DNA of 17,863 bases from Flavobacteriales bacterium UBA972 (GTDB lineage: Bacteria; Bacteroidota; Bacteroidia; Flavobacteriales; Schleiferiaceae): contig DBBY01000065.1 of assembly GCA_002292855.1 (NCBI GenBank), positions 62,186 to 80,048 of the forward strand. Direction: 5' to 3'. The notes beneath the pieces are model-generated. The model was not told the DNA's origin, made no database searches, and worked only from the letters and a program-made list of their open reading frames with translations. Made by a program: the position numbers and the translations under genes. This document shows positions 1-6,836 of the stretch, one piece after another. Every line of letters begins with the position of its first letter. Positions within the stretch are counted from its first letter, which is position 1.

Positions 1-321
1 CTCACCACCGGCGAGTACGACGAGTGGGGGAATCCCAATGAGGCGGAGGCCTACTTCTGCATGAAGGCCTACTCTCCCTACGACAACGTGCGTGCACAGG
101 ACTACCCGCCAATGCTGGTAACCACCGGGCTTCACGACAGCCAGGTGCAGTATTTTGAGCCGGCAAAGTGGGTGGCTCGCTTGCGCGATCGCCGCAGCAA
201 TGCAGCTCCGCTGTACCTGTACTGCAATATGGACACTGGCCATGGCGGAGCCAGTGGGCGCTATGAATCCTACCGCGAGACGGCGATGGAGTATGCTTTT
301 TTGCTCGGACTCAAGGCCTAG
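1..321 (+). CDS. ptrB: Oligopeptidase B (S9 family serine peptidase), C-terminal fragment
   Basis: The frame is open from the first base, so the start lies upstream of the window; 106 residues remain. They align from memory almost residue for residue with the end of E. coli protease II: a TTGEYDEWGNPN stretch, SPYDNV, then LVTTGLHDSQVQY and DTGHGG. In prolyl oligopeptidase-fold enzymes the Asp of HDSQV (residue 46 of the fragment) and the His of GHGG (residue 81) are two members of the Ser-Asp-His triad; the Ser would be upstream. The family cleaves short peptides after basic residues. It ends in TAG within a CTAG shared with the convergent waaA stop. The class is secure; oligopeptidase B rather than another S9 member is inferred from the close match. 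Confidence 0.93.
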   Translation, partial: LTTGEYDEWGNPNEAEAYFCMKAYSPYDNVRAQDYPPMLVTTGLHDSQVQYFEPAKWVARLRDRRSNAAPLYLYCNMDTGHGGASGRYESYRETAMEYAFLLGLKA

Positions 322-326
322 GCCTT
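313..326. repeat. Perfect 14-base palindrome across two convergent stop codons
   Basis: AAGGCCTAGGCCTT is its own reverse complement. Its central CTAG holds the TAG stop of the plus-strand peptidase (319-321) and the TAG stop of the minus-strand waaA (320-318). A hairpin with a 5-bp stem and CTAG loop is possible on either RNA. There is no U-tract after it on either strand, so a role as a bidirectional terminator is only a possibility. Confidence 0.5.
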
Positions 327-1508
327 AAAAAGTTCCTTCTCGACGAGGTTGCTCAGGCGAGCCAAGGCACCCTGCTGGCTTTGAGCCCAGGTGGAGTCGC
401 GGCTCATGCCTTCGGCGCGGTCAAGCCAGTCAAGTGCCTCTTCAAAATTGGAAACCTTTTGGGCTAGGCCCTTTTCGATGGCTTCGTCGGCCTCCCAGTG
501 GCGGCCAGTTCCAGGACCGAATGCGACCGGAAGACCCCAGGACAGGGGTTCAATGATGCTGTGAAGCCCTTGGCCAAAGGCTCCGCCAACGTAGGCCGCT
601 TGGGCTCCGCCATAGAGGCCGAAGAGCAGCCCGATTTGGTCCACTACGAGTATTCGGTGGTTTTGGATCTGCTCGATGCTGTAGTTCTGCCATTGGCTGC
701 TGCGCAGCGCTTGCAGGGGTAGGCGGCGCAGGACTTCCTCGGCGCGATCGGGATCGTGGGGCGCAAAAACAAAGCGCCAATGGCTGCGCCGCATCAAAAG
801 CGGGAGCAAAAGGTCTTCGTCTTGGGTCCAGGTCGAGCCGCAAACCAGCAGGGGCTGGTGGTCTGCAAAGGCATTCCAGTGGGGCAGGGGACCATCTCCC
901 CGTGCAATGCGCGAGGCGGCCGAGTCAAAGCGCCCGTCGCCCAGCAGCAGAGCGGGCAGGCCAGCGGCCAGCGCCAATTTCATTCCCGAGGCCTCCTGCA
1001 GGCCTACAAAGGCTGCCTTGCGCAGAAGCGCTCTATCGAGTAATCCCAGCGGAGTCCACCAGCGGTGGCCGCGCGGAACGTGGGCAAAGGCCAGTCCAAA
1101 GGGTACTTTTTGCCGGATTGCCTGGGCCGCGAGGCCAGGCCAGAGGTCCGTTTGAAGAATGAGCAGGGCCTTGGGCTCGCACTCCTTCATGAACCGCCCT
1201 AGGTAGGGATTGAAGTCGAGTGGGGCGAGGCAGGCAAAAATTCCTTCGGGGGCCTGATAGCGGGACCAACCCTCCATTCCGCTGGGTGAAAAAAAAGAAA
1301 CGAGCACGCGGCGACCCTCTGCGCTCCAGCGCCGCAGCAAGGGTTCGACCATCCAAAATTCGCCCCAGGAGGCGCAGTGAACGAGCAAGTCAAAGGGGCC
1401 TTTGGGCGGAAGTTGGAGCCGCCCATACCACCATCGCTTTGCCTTGCGGTGGCCCAGTAAAGCCGCGATATGGCTTGCCGTACCAAAGGCAATTCCGGCT
1501 AGGCTCAT
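318..1508 (-). CDS. waaA: 3-deoxy-D-manno-octulosonic acid (Kdo) transferase
   Basis: This 396-residue GT30-type glycosyltransferase is expected to move Kdo from CMP-Kdo to lipid IVA at the inner membrane, the step after KdsB (encoded at 9986). The N-terminal domain has HCASWGEF, whose Glu50 matches the family's catalytic base in the usual SxGE motif. The C-terminal domain has GGAFGQGLHSIIEP (308-321) and VAFGP (328-332), the nucleotide-binding signature. Two usual motifs are altered: the ExxWP site reads TDLWPG (120-125), and GDTRFD reads GDGRFD (190-195). An upstream start at 1616 is in frame, but the ATG at 1508 forms an ATGA overlap with the stop of the preceding barrel gene and gives a normal N-terminus, so it is preferred. 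The stop overlaps the convergent peptidase gene by four bases. Confidence 0.92.
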   Translation of the reverse strand: MSLAGIAFGTASHIAALLGHRKAKRWWYGRLQLPPKGPFDLLVHCASWGEFWMVEPLLRRWSAEGRRVLVSFFSPSGMEGWSRYQAPEGIFACLAPLDFNPYLGRFMKECEPKALLILQTDLWPGLAAQAIRQKVPFGLAFAHVPRGHRWWTPLGLLDRALLRKAAFVGLQEASGMKLALAAGLPALLLGDGRFDSAASRIARGDGPLPHWNAFADHQPLLVCGSTWTQDEDLLLPLLMRRSHWRFVFAPHDPDRAEEVLRRLPLQALRSSQWQNYSIEQIQNHRILVVDQIGLLFGLYGGAQAAYVGGAFGQGLHSIIEPLSWGLPVAFGPGTGRHWEADEAIEKGLAQKVSNFEEALDWLDRAEGMSRDSTWAQSQQGALARLSNLVEKELFKA

Positions 1509-2266
1509 TGGTAGTAGCGCACCTTGGGTTGGTCCGTTGGGCTTTTTGCGCTGGTGCTCATTTTGCCGCCAAGGGGCAGGTACCAGCTGGCCTCGAGGCC
1601 AATAAATCCGTCCCATTGGGCCTTGGCAGAGGGCGGATTCCCCCCATAGTAGCGCTCGCGAACGTAGTGGGTTTGTATGAGTCCGCCCCGCAGGGCAAGG
1701 CTAAAATTGATGGTGCCGTAGGGGTCAAAGTAGCTGTAGCGCAGGCCCGACTGGAGCCCGAGTCCGCGCCTTAAGCGGTCGAGTCCGTAGACCAATGGCT
1801 TGGAAAGCATGGGTACTCCGCCCGAATTGTTGAACCAAATTTTGTGGCTGATCATGGCCGGAGCCAACTCCCAGGCAAAGGAATGCCCCTTGTTCATCCA
1901 AAAGCGGTTGCCGTAGCCCAGGGCAAAATTGGTTCCGCGGCCTTCGAGTCGCACCGTGGCCGGGCTGCCGGTGTTGCCGATAATGAATCCGTCTTCATTG
2001 AGTAAAAAGCCAAGAATCTGGCTGGTATTGCGCACTCCGCCACCAAATCGCGCCCCGTACTCAGTAAAGAGGTAGGACCGCTCCAAAATGCTGACGTCAA
2101 CGCGGACTTTGGCCAGGCCGAAGTTGGCGTAGTCTGCCCGCCACGCGCCCAAGGCGGTTTCGACGCTTGGCGCCAGGTGAACCTGAACCCTTGGAACTTC
2201 TTGGCCGAGAAGCGTTGCAGTCGGCAGCAGGAGGCTCAGGAACCAAACAGCAGATAAATTGCGCAT
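1505..2266 (-). CDS. Predicted secreted outer-membrane beta-barrel protein, function unknown
   Basis: This protein of 253 residues starts with a Sec-type signal peptide (Met-Arg, then a hydrophobic run ending in TATLLGQ at about residue 22). The mature part is rich in alternating polar and hydrophobic stretches with many Gly, Tyr, Phe and Trp (for example GLGLQSGLRYSYFDPYG and FIGLEASWYLPLGG), as in small outer-membrane barrels of Bacteroidota. The last 20 residues are polar and end in RYYQ. Two upstream in-frame residues could extend it to 2302, but the ATG at 2266 begins the signal peptide and has a TACCTTAG box four bases upstream. Its stop overlaps the waaA start (ATGA), implying joint translation with an LPS gene. 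No specific family is recognised; the barrel call rests on composition. Confidence 0.7.
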   Translation of the reverse strand: MRNLSAVWFLSLLLPTATLLGQEVPRVQVHLAPSVETALGAWRADYANFGLAKVRVDVSILERSYLFTEYGARFGGGVRNTSQILGFLLNEDGFIIGNTGSPATVRLEGRGTNFALGYGNRFWMNKGHSFAWELAPAMISHKIWFNNSGGVPMLSKPLVYGLDRLRRGLGLQSGLRYSYFDPYGTINFSLALRGGLIQTHYVRERYYGGNPPSAKAQWDGFIGLEASWYLPLGGKMSTSAKSPTDQPKVRYYQ

Positions 2267-2270
2267 GCTG

Positions 2271-2278
2271 CTAAGGTA
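2271..2278 (-). promoter_or_regulatory. Putative -7 promoter box (TACCTTAG) for the barrel-waaA pair
   Basis: On the minus strand TACCTTAG matches the Bacteroidota -7 consensus TAnnTTTG except at one position and is followed after four bases by the ATG at 2266. Transcription would then start at or next to the start codon. No good -33 TTTG is seen upstream. It is divergent from the box at 2318. Confidence 0.4.
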
Positions 2279-2317
2279 GCACAGCCTCTTGGCCTGTGCC
2301 ATGCCCCTGGAGTGGGT

Positions 2318-2325
2318 TACCTTTG
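2318..2325 (+). promoter_or_regulatory. Putative -7 promoter box (TACCTTTG) for the sugar-nucleotide operon
   Basis: TACCTTTG is an exact match to the Bacteroidota TAnnTTTG -7 element. A TGTG at 2295-2298, 19 bases upstream, is a three-of-four match to the -33 TTTG. Only six bases separate the box from the ATG at 2332, so the transcript would be leaderless or nearly so. This also argues against starts upstream of 2332. Confidence 0.6.
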
Positions 2326-2331
2326 CGGACT

Positions 2332-3486
2332 ATGGCCCAGCACCTGCCGTTCAATCCGCCGATACCCATGGTCGACCTTGTCGGTCAGCACGCGCGCATC
2401 CAATCCGAATTGGACCAAGCCCTGCTCCGCGCGAGCCACCAGGCCGCCTACATTCAGGGCCCCGACGTGGCGGCATTCGCCGGCGAACTCAGCGCCTACC
2501 TCGGCGAGGGCGTGCACACCATTCCCTGCGCCAACGGCACCGACGCCCTTCAAATCGCCCTGATGGCCCTGGGCCTCCAGCCCGGAGACGAAGTCATTAC
2601 GGCCACCTTTACCTATGTGGCGACGGCGGAAGTCATCGCCCTGCTAGGCCTTACCCCAGTCCTCGTGGACGTCGACCCCGACACCTTTGCACTGAACCTG
2701 GACCAGGTTCGCGATGCCCTGAGTCCGCGCACCAAGGCCATCGTGCCGGTGCACCTCTACGGCCAGGGTGTGGCTATGGAGTCGCTGCTGGCCATCGCCG
2801 CCGAGCGCGGAATCCACGTGGTTGAGGATACCGCCCAAGCCCTTGGCGCCCGCTACACTCTGAGCGACGGCCGCAGCATGGCCCTTGGCACGCTGGGAAC
2901 CATCGGCTGCACGAGCTTCTTTCCGTCGAAGAATTTGGGCTGCATGGGCGACGGTGGGGCCTTGTTTACCCGCGATGCTACGCTTGCCGAGAAGATTCGA
3001 ATGATTGCCAACCATGGTCAAAAGGTCAAATACCGCCACGATGTGGTGGGCTGCAACAGCCGTCTTGATACGCTGCAAGCCGCGATCCTGAGGGTCAAGC
3101 TCCGCCAGCTCGACGAGTATGCTGCGGCGCGCCAGCGCGCCGCCGCCCGCTACGACGCCGGCCTCGCCGGCCTCGCGGGCATACAAACCCCGACCCGCCG
3201 CCCGGAATCCACCCACGTCTACCACCAGTACACCCTGAGGGTTGCCGGAGGGCTCCGCGACGCCTTGGCCGAGCACCTCAAGGCCGACGGAATTCCGACC
3301 ATGATCTACTACCCGCTGCCCCTGCACCGCCAGCTGGCCTACCAGAGCAAGCGATACAGCGACCAGAGCTTTCCCGTTGCGGACCAGCTCTGCGCCGAAG
3401 TCCTCTCGCTGCCGATGCACACCGAACTAACTGCGGCGACGCAAGACCTCATTATCCAATCCATCCAAACCTTTTTTGCCTCATGA
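2332..3486 (+). CDS. wbpE: WbpE-like sugar-nucleotide aminotransferase (DegT/DnrJ/EryC1/StrS family)
   Basis: This 384-residue PLP enzyme of fold type I has the family landmarks: CANGTDALQIAL (66-77) for phosphate binding, TFTYVATAE (92-100), VEDTAQALGA (164-173) with the Asp that contacts the pyridine nitrogen, and the Schiff-base Lys200 in SFFPSKNLG. NHGQKVKYRHDVVGCNSRLD matches, from memory, the flavobacterial WbpE group, which aminates UDP-2-acetamido-2-deoxy-3-keto-D-glucuronate to the 3-amino sugar with glutamate as donor. The exact substrate is inferred; the dehydrogenase, oxidase and acetyltransferase partners (WbpA, WbpB, WbpD) are not in this window. A 3-keto or 4-keto dTDP sugar made from the downstream RfbB product is an alternative. 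In-frame GTG (2296) and TTG codons lie upstream, but the ATG at 2332 follows a promoter box. The stop overlaps ugd (ATGA). Confidence 0.9.
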   Translation: MAQHLPFNPPIPMVDLVGQHARIQSELDQALLRASHQAAYIQGPDVAAFAGELSAYLGEGVHTIPCANGTDALQIALMALGLQPGDEVITATFTYVATAEVIALLGLTPVLVDVDPDTFALNLDQVRDALSPRTKAIVPVHLYGQGVAMESLLAIAAERGIHVVEDTAQALGARYTLSDGRSMALGTLGTIGCTSFFPSKNLGCMGDGGALFTRDATLAEKIRMIANHGQKVKYRHDVVGCNSRLDTLQAAILRVKLRQLDEYAAARQRAAARYDAGLAGLAGIQTPTRRPESTHVYHQYTLRVAGGLRDALAEHLKADGIPTMIYYPLPLHRQLAYQSKRYSDQSFPVADQLCAEVLSLPMHTELTAATQDLIIQSIQTFFAS

Positions 3487-4799
3487 AAATAACCGTAATC
3501 GGAACCGGCTACGTTGGCCTTGTCACCGGCGCCTGCATGAGCGACGTCGGAATGGACGTGGTATGCGTAGACGTCAACAAAGCCAAGATCGACAACCTCA
3601 ACCGGGGAATTCTGCCTATTTATGAGCCAGGCCTCGACGCCATAGTGGCGCGCAACGTCGCTGCGGGCCGCTTGCACTTCTCTACGGACTTAAAGGCATC
3701 CATCCAGGGCTCCGAGGCCGCATTCATTGCCGTGGGAACTCCTCCGGGAGAAGACGGCAGTGCCGACCTGCAGTACGTCTTGGCGGTAGCCGAAGGCATC
3801 GGCAGCAGCATCAACGACTACCTCGTAGTCATTACCAAGAGTACGGTACCCGTGGGTACCGCCGAAAAGGTGCGAGGAGCCCTCAAGGCGGCCCTTGACT
3901 CCCGCGGATCGAGCCTGGCCTTCGACGTGGCCTCCAACCCCGAGTTCCTCAAAGAAGGCGCAGCCATCGACGACTTCATGAAGCCCGACCGCATTGTTTG
4001 CGGCGTGGAATCGGAGCGAGCGCAAGAGGTGCTCAGCCGCCTCTACAAGCCCTTTACCCTCAACGGCCACCCGGTGCTGTTTATGGACATTCCTTCGGCC
4101 GAAATGACCAAGTACGCCGCCAACGCCATGCTGGCGACCAAGATTTCGTTCATGAACGACATCGCCAACCTCTGCGAAATCATGGGCGCCGACGTGAACC
4201 AGGTGCGCAAGGGAATCGGCAGCGATCCGCGCATCGGAACCAAATTCATCTATGCCGGCATTGGCTACGGAGGCAGCTGCTTCCCCAAGGACGTCAAGGC
4301 GCTTGCCAGCACGGCCCGTGAGCAAGGTTATACCATGCGCATTCTCGAAGCCGTAGAGTCCGTCAACGAATCCCAAAAGAGCGTCATGGTCACCAAGATC
4401 AAGGCTCATTTTGGCAAGGACCTGCGCGGCAAGCACTTTGCCATGTGGGGACTGAGCTTCAAGCCGCAAACCGACGACATGCGCGAAGCTCCCTCGGTGG
4501 TCATTGCCGAAGCCTTGATGGCGCTCGGAGCCACCGTGACCGCCTACGACCCCGTCGCTACCGAAGAGGCCAAGCACCAGCTGCAGGACCGAATTACCTA
4601 CGCCAGCGACGCCTACCAAGCCCTCACGGGTGCTGACGCCCTGCTGCTGATTACCGAGTGGAGCGAGTTCCGCATGCCCAACTGGGACCGGGTCAAGGAT
4701 GCCCTGCGCGAGCATACGGTCTTTGACGGACGAAACATTTACAGCGGACCCGAGCTCCGCGCAATGGGCTTTACCTACTGCGGAATCGGAGTGCGATAA
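3483..4799 (+). CDS. ugd: UDP-glucose 6-dehydrogenase
   Basis: This 438-residue enzyme oxidises UDP-glucose twice with NAD to UDP-glucuronate in the cytoplasm. The N-terminal Rossmann domain begins IGTGYVGLVTG (6-16); the STVPVG and SNPEFLKEG motifs follow (120-125, 151-159). The catalytic Cys266 and Asp270 lie in GYGGSCFPKD, with Lys210 and Asn214 in the conserved MTKYAANAM. The C-terminal UDP-binding domain carries WGLSFKPQTDDMREAPS. The length is normal. Translation is probably coupled to the aminotransferase through the ATGA overlap, and the next gene, ten bases downstream, uses its product. A UDP-N-acetylglucosamine 6-dehydrogenase (WbpA-type) would be the main alternative given the WbpE neighbour, but the closely following UDP-glucuronate decarboxylase favours UDP-glucose. 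Confidence 0.95.
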   Translation: MKITVIGTGYVGLVTGACMSDVGMDVVCVDVNKAKIDNLNRGILPIYEPGLDAIVARNVAAGRLHFSTDLKASIQGSEAAFIAVGTPPGEDGSADLQYVLAVAEGIGSSINDYLVVITKSTVPVGTAEKVRGALKAALDSRGSSLAFDVASNPEFLKEGAAIDDFMKPDRIVCGVESERAQEVLSRLYKPFTLNGHPVLFMDIPSAEMTKYAANAMLATKISFMNDIANLCEIMGADVNQVRKGIGSDPRIGTKFIYAGIGYGGSCFPKDVKALASTAREQGYTMRILEAVESVNESQKSVMVTKIKAHFGKDLRGKHFAMWGLSFKPQTDDMREAPSVVIAEALMALGATVTAYDPVATEEAKHQLQDRITYASDAYQALTGADALLLITEWSEFRMPNWDRVKDALREHTVFDGRNIYSGPELRAMGFTYCGIGVR

Positions 4800-4809
4800 T
4801 TCCGAAACT

Positions 4810-5793
4810 ATGCCACGAATTCTAATTACCGGCGCGGCCGGATTCCTCGGATCGCACCTCTGCGACCGCTTCATTCGCGAAGGCTATGAGGTGGTGGCCA
4901 TGGACAACCTCATCACTGGCGACCTGCGCAACCTGGAGCACCTTCAAAGCCTGCCCCAGTTTTCTTTGGTGCACCACGACGTGAGCCGTCGCATCGAGCT
5001 AAGTGGTCCGCTTGACTATATTTTGCACTTTGCCTCGCCTGCCTCGCCGATTGACTACCTGAAGATTCCGATTCAAACGCTTAAAGTGGGCTCGCTCGGA
5101 ACCCATAACTGCCTTGGCCTCGCCTTGGCCAAAAATGCCCGCATCCTGGTGGCCTCCACTTCAGAGGTTTACGGCGACCCGCTGGTGCACCCGCAGACCG
5201 AGGACTACTGGGGCAATGTGAACCCGATCGGTCCGCGGGGCGTGTACGACGAAGCCAAGCGCTTTCAGGAGGCAATGACGATGGCCTACCATACCTACCA
5301 CGGCCTGGAGACGCGCATCATCCGCATTTTCAACACCTACGGACCCAGAATGCGCCTCAACGACGGCCGCGTTTTGCCCGCCTTCATCGGTCAAGCCCTG
5401 CGCGGCGAGGACCTCACGGTCTTTGGCGACGGAAGCCAAACGCGGAGTTTCTGCTACGTCGACGACTTGGTGGAAGGTATTTACCGCCTGCTACTGAGCG
5501 ACTACCCGCATCCGGTGAACATTGGCAATCCCGACGAAATCACCATTTTGCAGTTTGCCGAAGAGATCATCAAGCTCACGGGAACCAATCAAAAAATTGT
5601 CTTTAAGCCCCTGCCCAAAGACGACCCCACCCAGCGCCAGCCCGACATCACCAAGGCCCGTGCAATCCTAGGCTGGGAGCCCAAGGTCAGCCGCGCCGAG
5701 GGTCTTAAGATTACCTACGACGCCTTTCGCAACCTGCCCGACGACCTGCTCTACAAGCAGGAGCACCGCGACTTTAAAGCCTTTAGCAAGTGA
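4810..5793 (+). CDS. uxs: UDP-glucuronate decarboxylase (UDP-xylose synthase)
   Basis: This 327-residue extended short-chain dehydrogenase converts UDP-glucuronate to UDP-xylose with tightly bound NAD. The N-terminal dinucleotide motif is GAAGFLGSH (8-16). The active site has TSEVYGDP (118-125) and GPRGVYDEAKR, giving Tyr146 and Lys150 of the YxxxK pair. RIFNTYGPRMRLNDGRV and GDGSQTRSFCYVDDLVEG are characteristic of the UXS group and separate it from RfbB-type dehydratases. A longer reading frame opens at 4699 inside ugd, but the dinucleotide fold begins at the ATG at 4810, ten bases after the ugd stop. It acts directly on the Ugd product, so the pair forms a two-step UDP-xylose route. Its stop overlaps galE as GTGA. 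The name uxs is used by family; bacterial symbols vary. Confidence 0.92.
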   Translation: MPRILITGAAGFLGSHLCDRFIREGYEVVAMDNLITGDLRNLEHLQSLPQFSLVHHDVSRRIELSGPLDYILHFASPASPIDYLKIPIQTLKVGSLGTHNCLGLALAKNARILVASTSEVYGDPLVHPQTEDYWGNVNPIGPRGVYDEAKRFQEAMTMAYHTYHGLETRIIRIFNTYGPRMRLNDGRVLPAFIGQALRGEDLTVFGDGSQTRSFCYVDDLVEGIYRLLLSDYPHPVNIGNPDEITILQFAEEIIKLTGTNQKIVFKPLPKDDPTQRQPDITKARAILGWEPKVSRAEGLKITYDAFRNLPDDLLYKQEHRDFKAFSK

Positions 5794-6806
5794 AATCCAT
5801 TCTCGTTACCGGAGGCCTTGGCTACATCGGCTCGCACACCGCCGTGGACCTCATCGCCCGCGGCTACCGAGTAGTTCTAGCCGACAACCTCAACAATACC
5901 CGAGCTGAGGTACTCGACGGCATCGAGGCCATTTCTGGTGTTCGCCCCGAGTGGGTCCGGGTCGACCTTGCCGACCAGGCTGCCACCGAGGCTTTTTTGC
6001 GGGGTCGTGACTTTGACGGAATCATTCATTTCGCCGCCCACAAGGCGGTGGGTGAGAGCGTGGCCGAACCCGTTGTCTACTACCGCAACAACCTCAACTC
6101 GCTGCTCAACCTACTGGACTACCAGCGCGCCAAGCCTTCGTGCGGACTCATTTTTAGCTCCTCTTGCACCGTCTACGGTCAAGCGGATGCGCTGCCTATT
6201 CCCGAGTCCGCGCCCATTAAGCCCGCCGAGTCGCCCTACGGCAACACCAAGCAGGTGGGCGAAGAAATTCTGCGCGACGCGGTGCGTGCCTTCGGCCTCA
6301 AGGTCATAGCCCTGCGCTACTTCAATCCCATCGGAGCCCATGAATCGGCGCGCCTTGGCGAACTGCCGCTCGGAGTGCCCCAGAACCTAGTGCCCTTCCT
6401 CACCCAGAGTGCGGCGGGCCTTCGCGGGGCCCTGCAGGTCTACGGCAAGGACTACCCCACCCGGGACGGAACCGCAATACGCGACTACATTCACGTCGTC
6501 GACCTTGCTGCTGCCCATGCCGTGGCCCTGGAGCGCATTTTAAACGCTTCCATGCTTGAAGCGTTTGAAGTATTTAACCTGGGAACCGGCGAGGGATCCA
6601 CCGTCCTTGAGGTCATTCAGTCTTTTGAGCGGGCGACCGGAATGCCTTTGAGCTGGAGCTTTGCGCCCCGGCGCGACGGCGATGTCGTGGCCGCCTACGC
6701 CGATACCCGCCGCGCCACCGAAGTCCTGGGCTGGACCGCCCAAAAATCCCTCGACGAGTCCATGGCGGACGCCTGGAGGTGGCAGCAGGCCCTCGCAAGT
6801 AGCTAG
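5790..6806 (+). CDS. galE: UDP-glucose 4-epimerase
   Basis: This 338-residue NAD-dependent epimerase interconverts UDP-glucose and UDP-galactose, matching the usual GalE length. The start is GTG, overlapping the decarboxylase stop as GTGA, and the protein begins with VTGGLGYIGSH (6-16). HFAAHKAVGES (80-90), FSSSCTVYG (122-130) and the YGNTK pair Tyr150/Lys154 form the active site. RYFNPIGAHES and GTAIRDYIHVVDLA are typical of GalE. The serine motif has Cys where Ala is common (SSSCT), a conservative change. Whether it also takes UDP-N-acetyl sugars or UDP-xylose cannot be judged from sequence. The stop falls inside a 21-base near-palindrome at 6797-6817. Confidence 0.95.
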   Translation: MKSILVTGGLGYIGSHTAVDLIARGYRVVLADNLNNTRAEVLDGIEAISGVRPEWVRVDLADQAATEAFLRGRDFDGIIHFAAHKAVGESVAEPVVYYRNNLNSLLNLLDYQRAKPSCGLIFSSSCTVYGQADALPIPESAPIKPAESPYGNTKQVGEEILRDAVRAFGLKVIALRYFNPIGAHESARLGELPLGVPQNLVPFLTQSAAGLRGALQVYGKDYPTRDGTAIRDYIHVVDLAAAHAVALERILNASMLEAFEVFNLGTGEGSTVLEVIQSFERATGMPLSWSFAPRRDGDVVAAYADTRRATEVLGWTAQKSLDESMADAWRWQQALASS

Positions 6807-6817
6807 CAACTAGCTGC
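6797..6817. repeat. 21-base near-palindrome, copy 1, at the galE 3' end
   Basis: This sequence spans the last galE codons and its TAG stop. Its reverse complement matches the element at 10691-10711 at 18 of 21 positions. Internally AGCTAGC-A-ACTAGCT (6801-6815) is an inverted repeat with one mismatch. It could fold as a small hairpin between galE and the secreted-protein gene. No U-tract follows. Confidence 0.5.
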
Positions 6818-6824
6818 TCGTTTG

Positions 6825-6832
6825 TACCTTGG
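6825..6832 (+). promoter_or_regulatory. Possible -7 promoter box (TACCTTGG) before the secreted-protein gene
   Basis: TACCTTGG differs from TAnnTTTG at one position and sits four bases before the ATG at 6837, the same spacing as the box before the barrel gene. No TTTG is found at -33 spacing. The overlapping GGAGGT is too close to the ATG to act as a normal ribosome binding site. It could let this gene be expressed apart from the operon. Confidence 0.3.
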
Positions 6833-6836
6833 AGGT

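Noticed and set aside
1220..1774. A plus-strand open frame crossing the waaA and barrel genes
   Set aside because: It spans two well-supported minus-strand genes; its Arg/Pro/Gly-rich translation is typical of a shadow frame.
2296..2331. Upstream GTG/TTG starts for the aminotransferase
   Set aside because: The -7 promoter box at 2318-2325 lies downstream of these codons, and the family N-terminus fits the ATG at 2332.
2644..3420. A 258-codon minus-strand open frame opposite the aminotransferase
   Set aside because: It is a shadow of the WbpE-like gene. Its translation is Val/Gly/Ala-rich with no motif, and it has no sensible start context.
3690..4874. A 394-codon minus-strand open frame opposite ugd
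   Set aside because: The opposite strand encodes a clearly recognisable Ugd across the whole stretch. The antisense translation has no recognisable motifs and is a by-product of GC-rich codon use.
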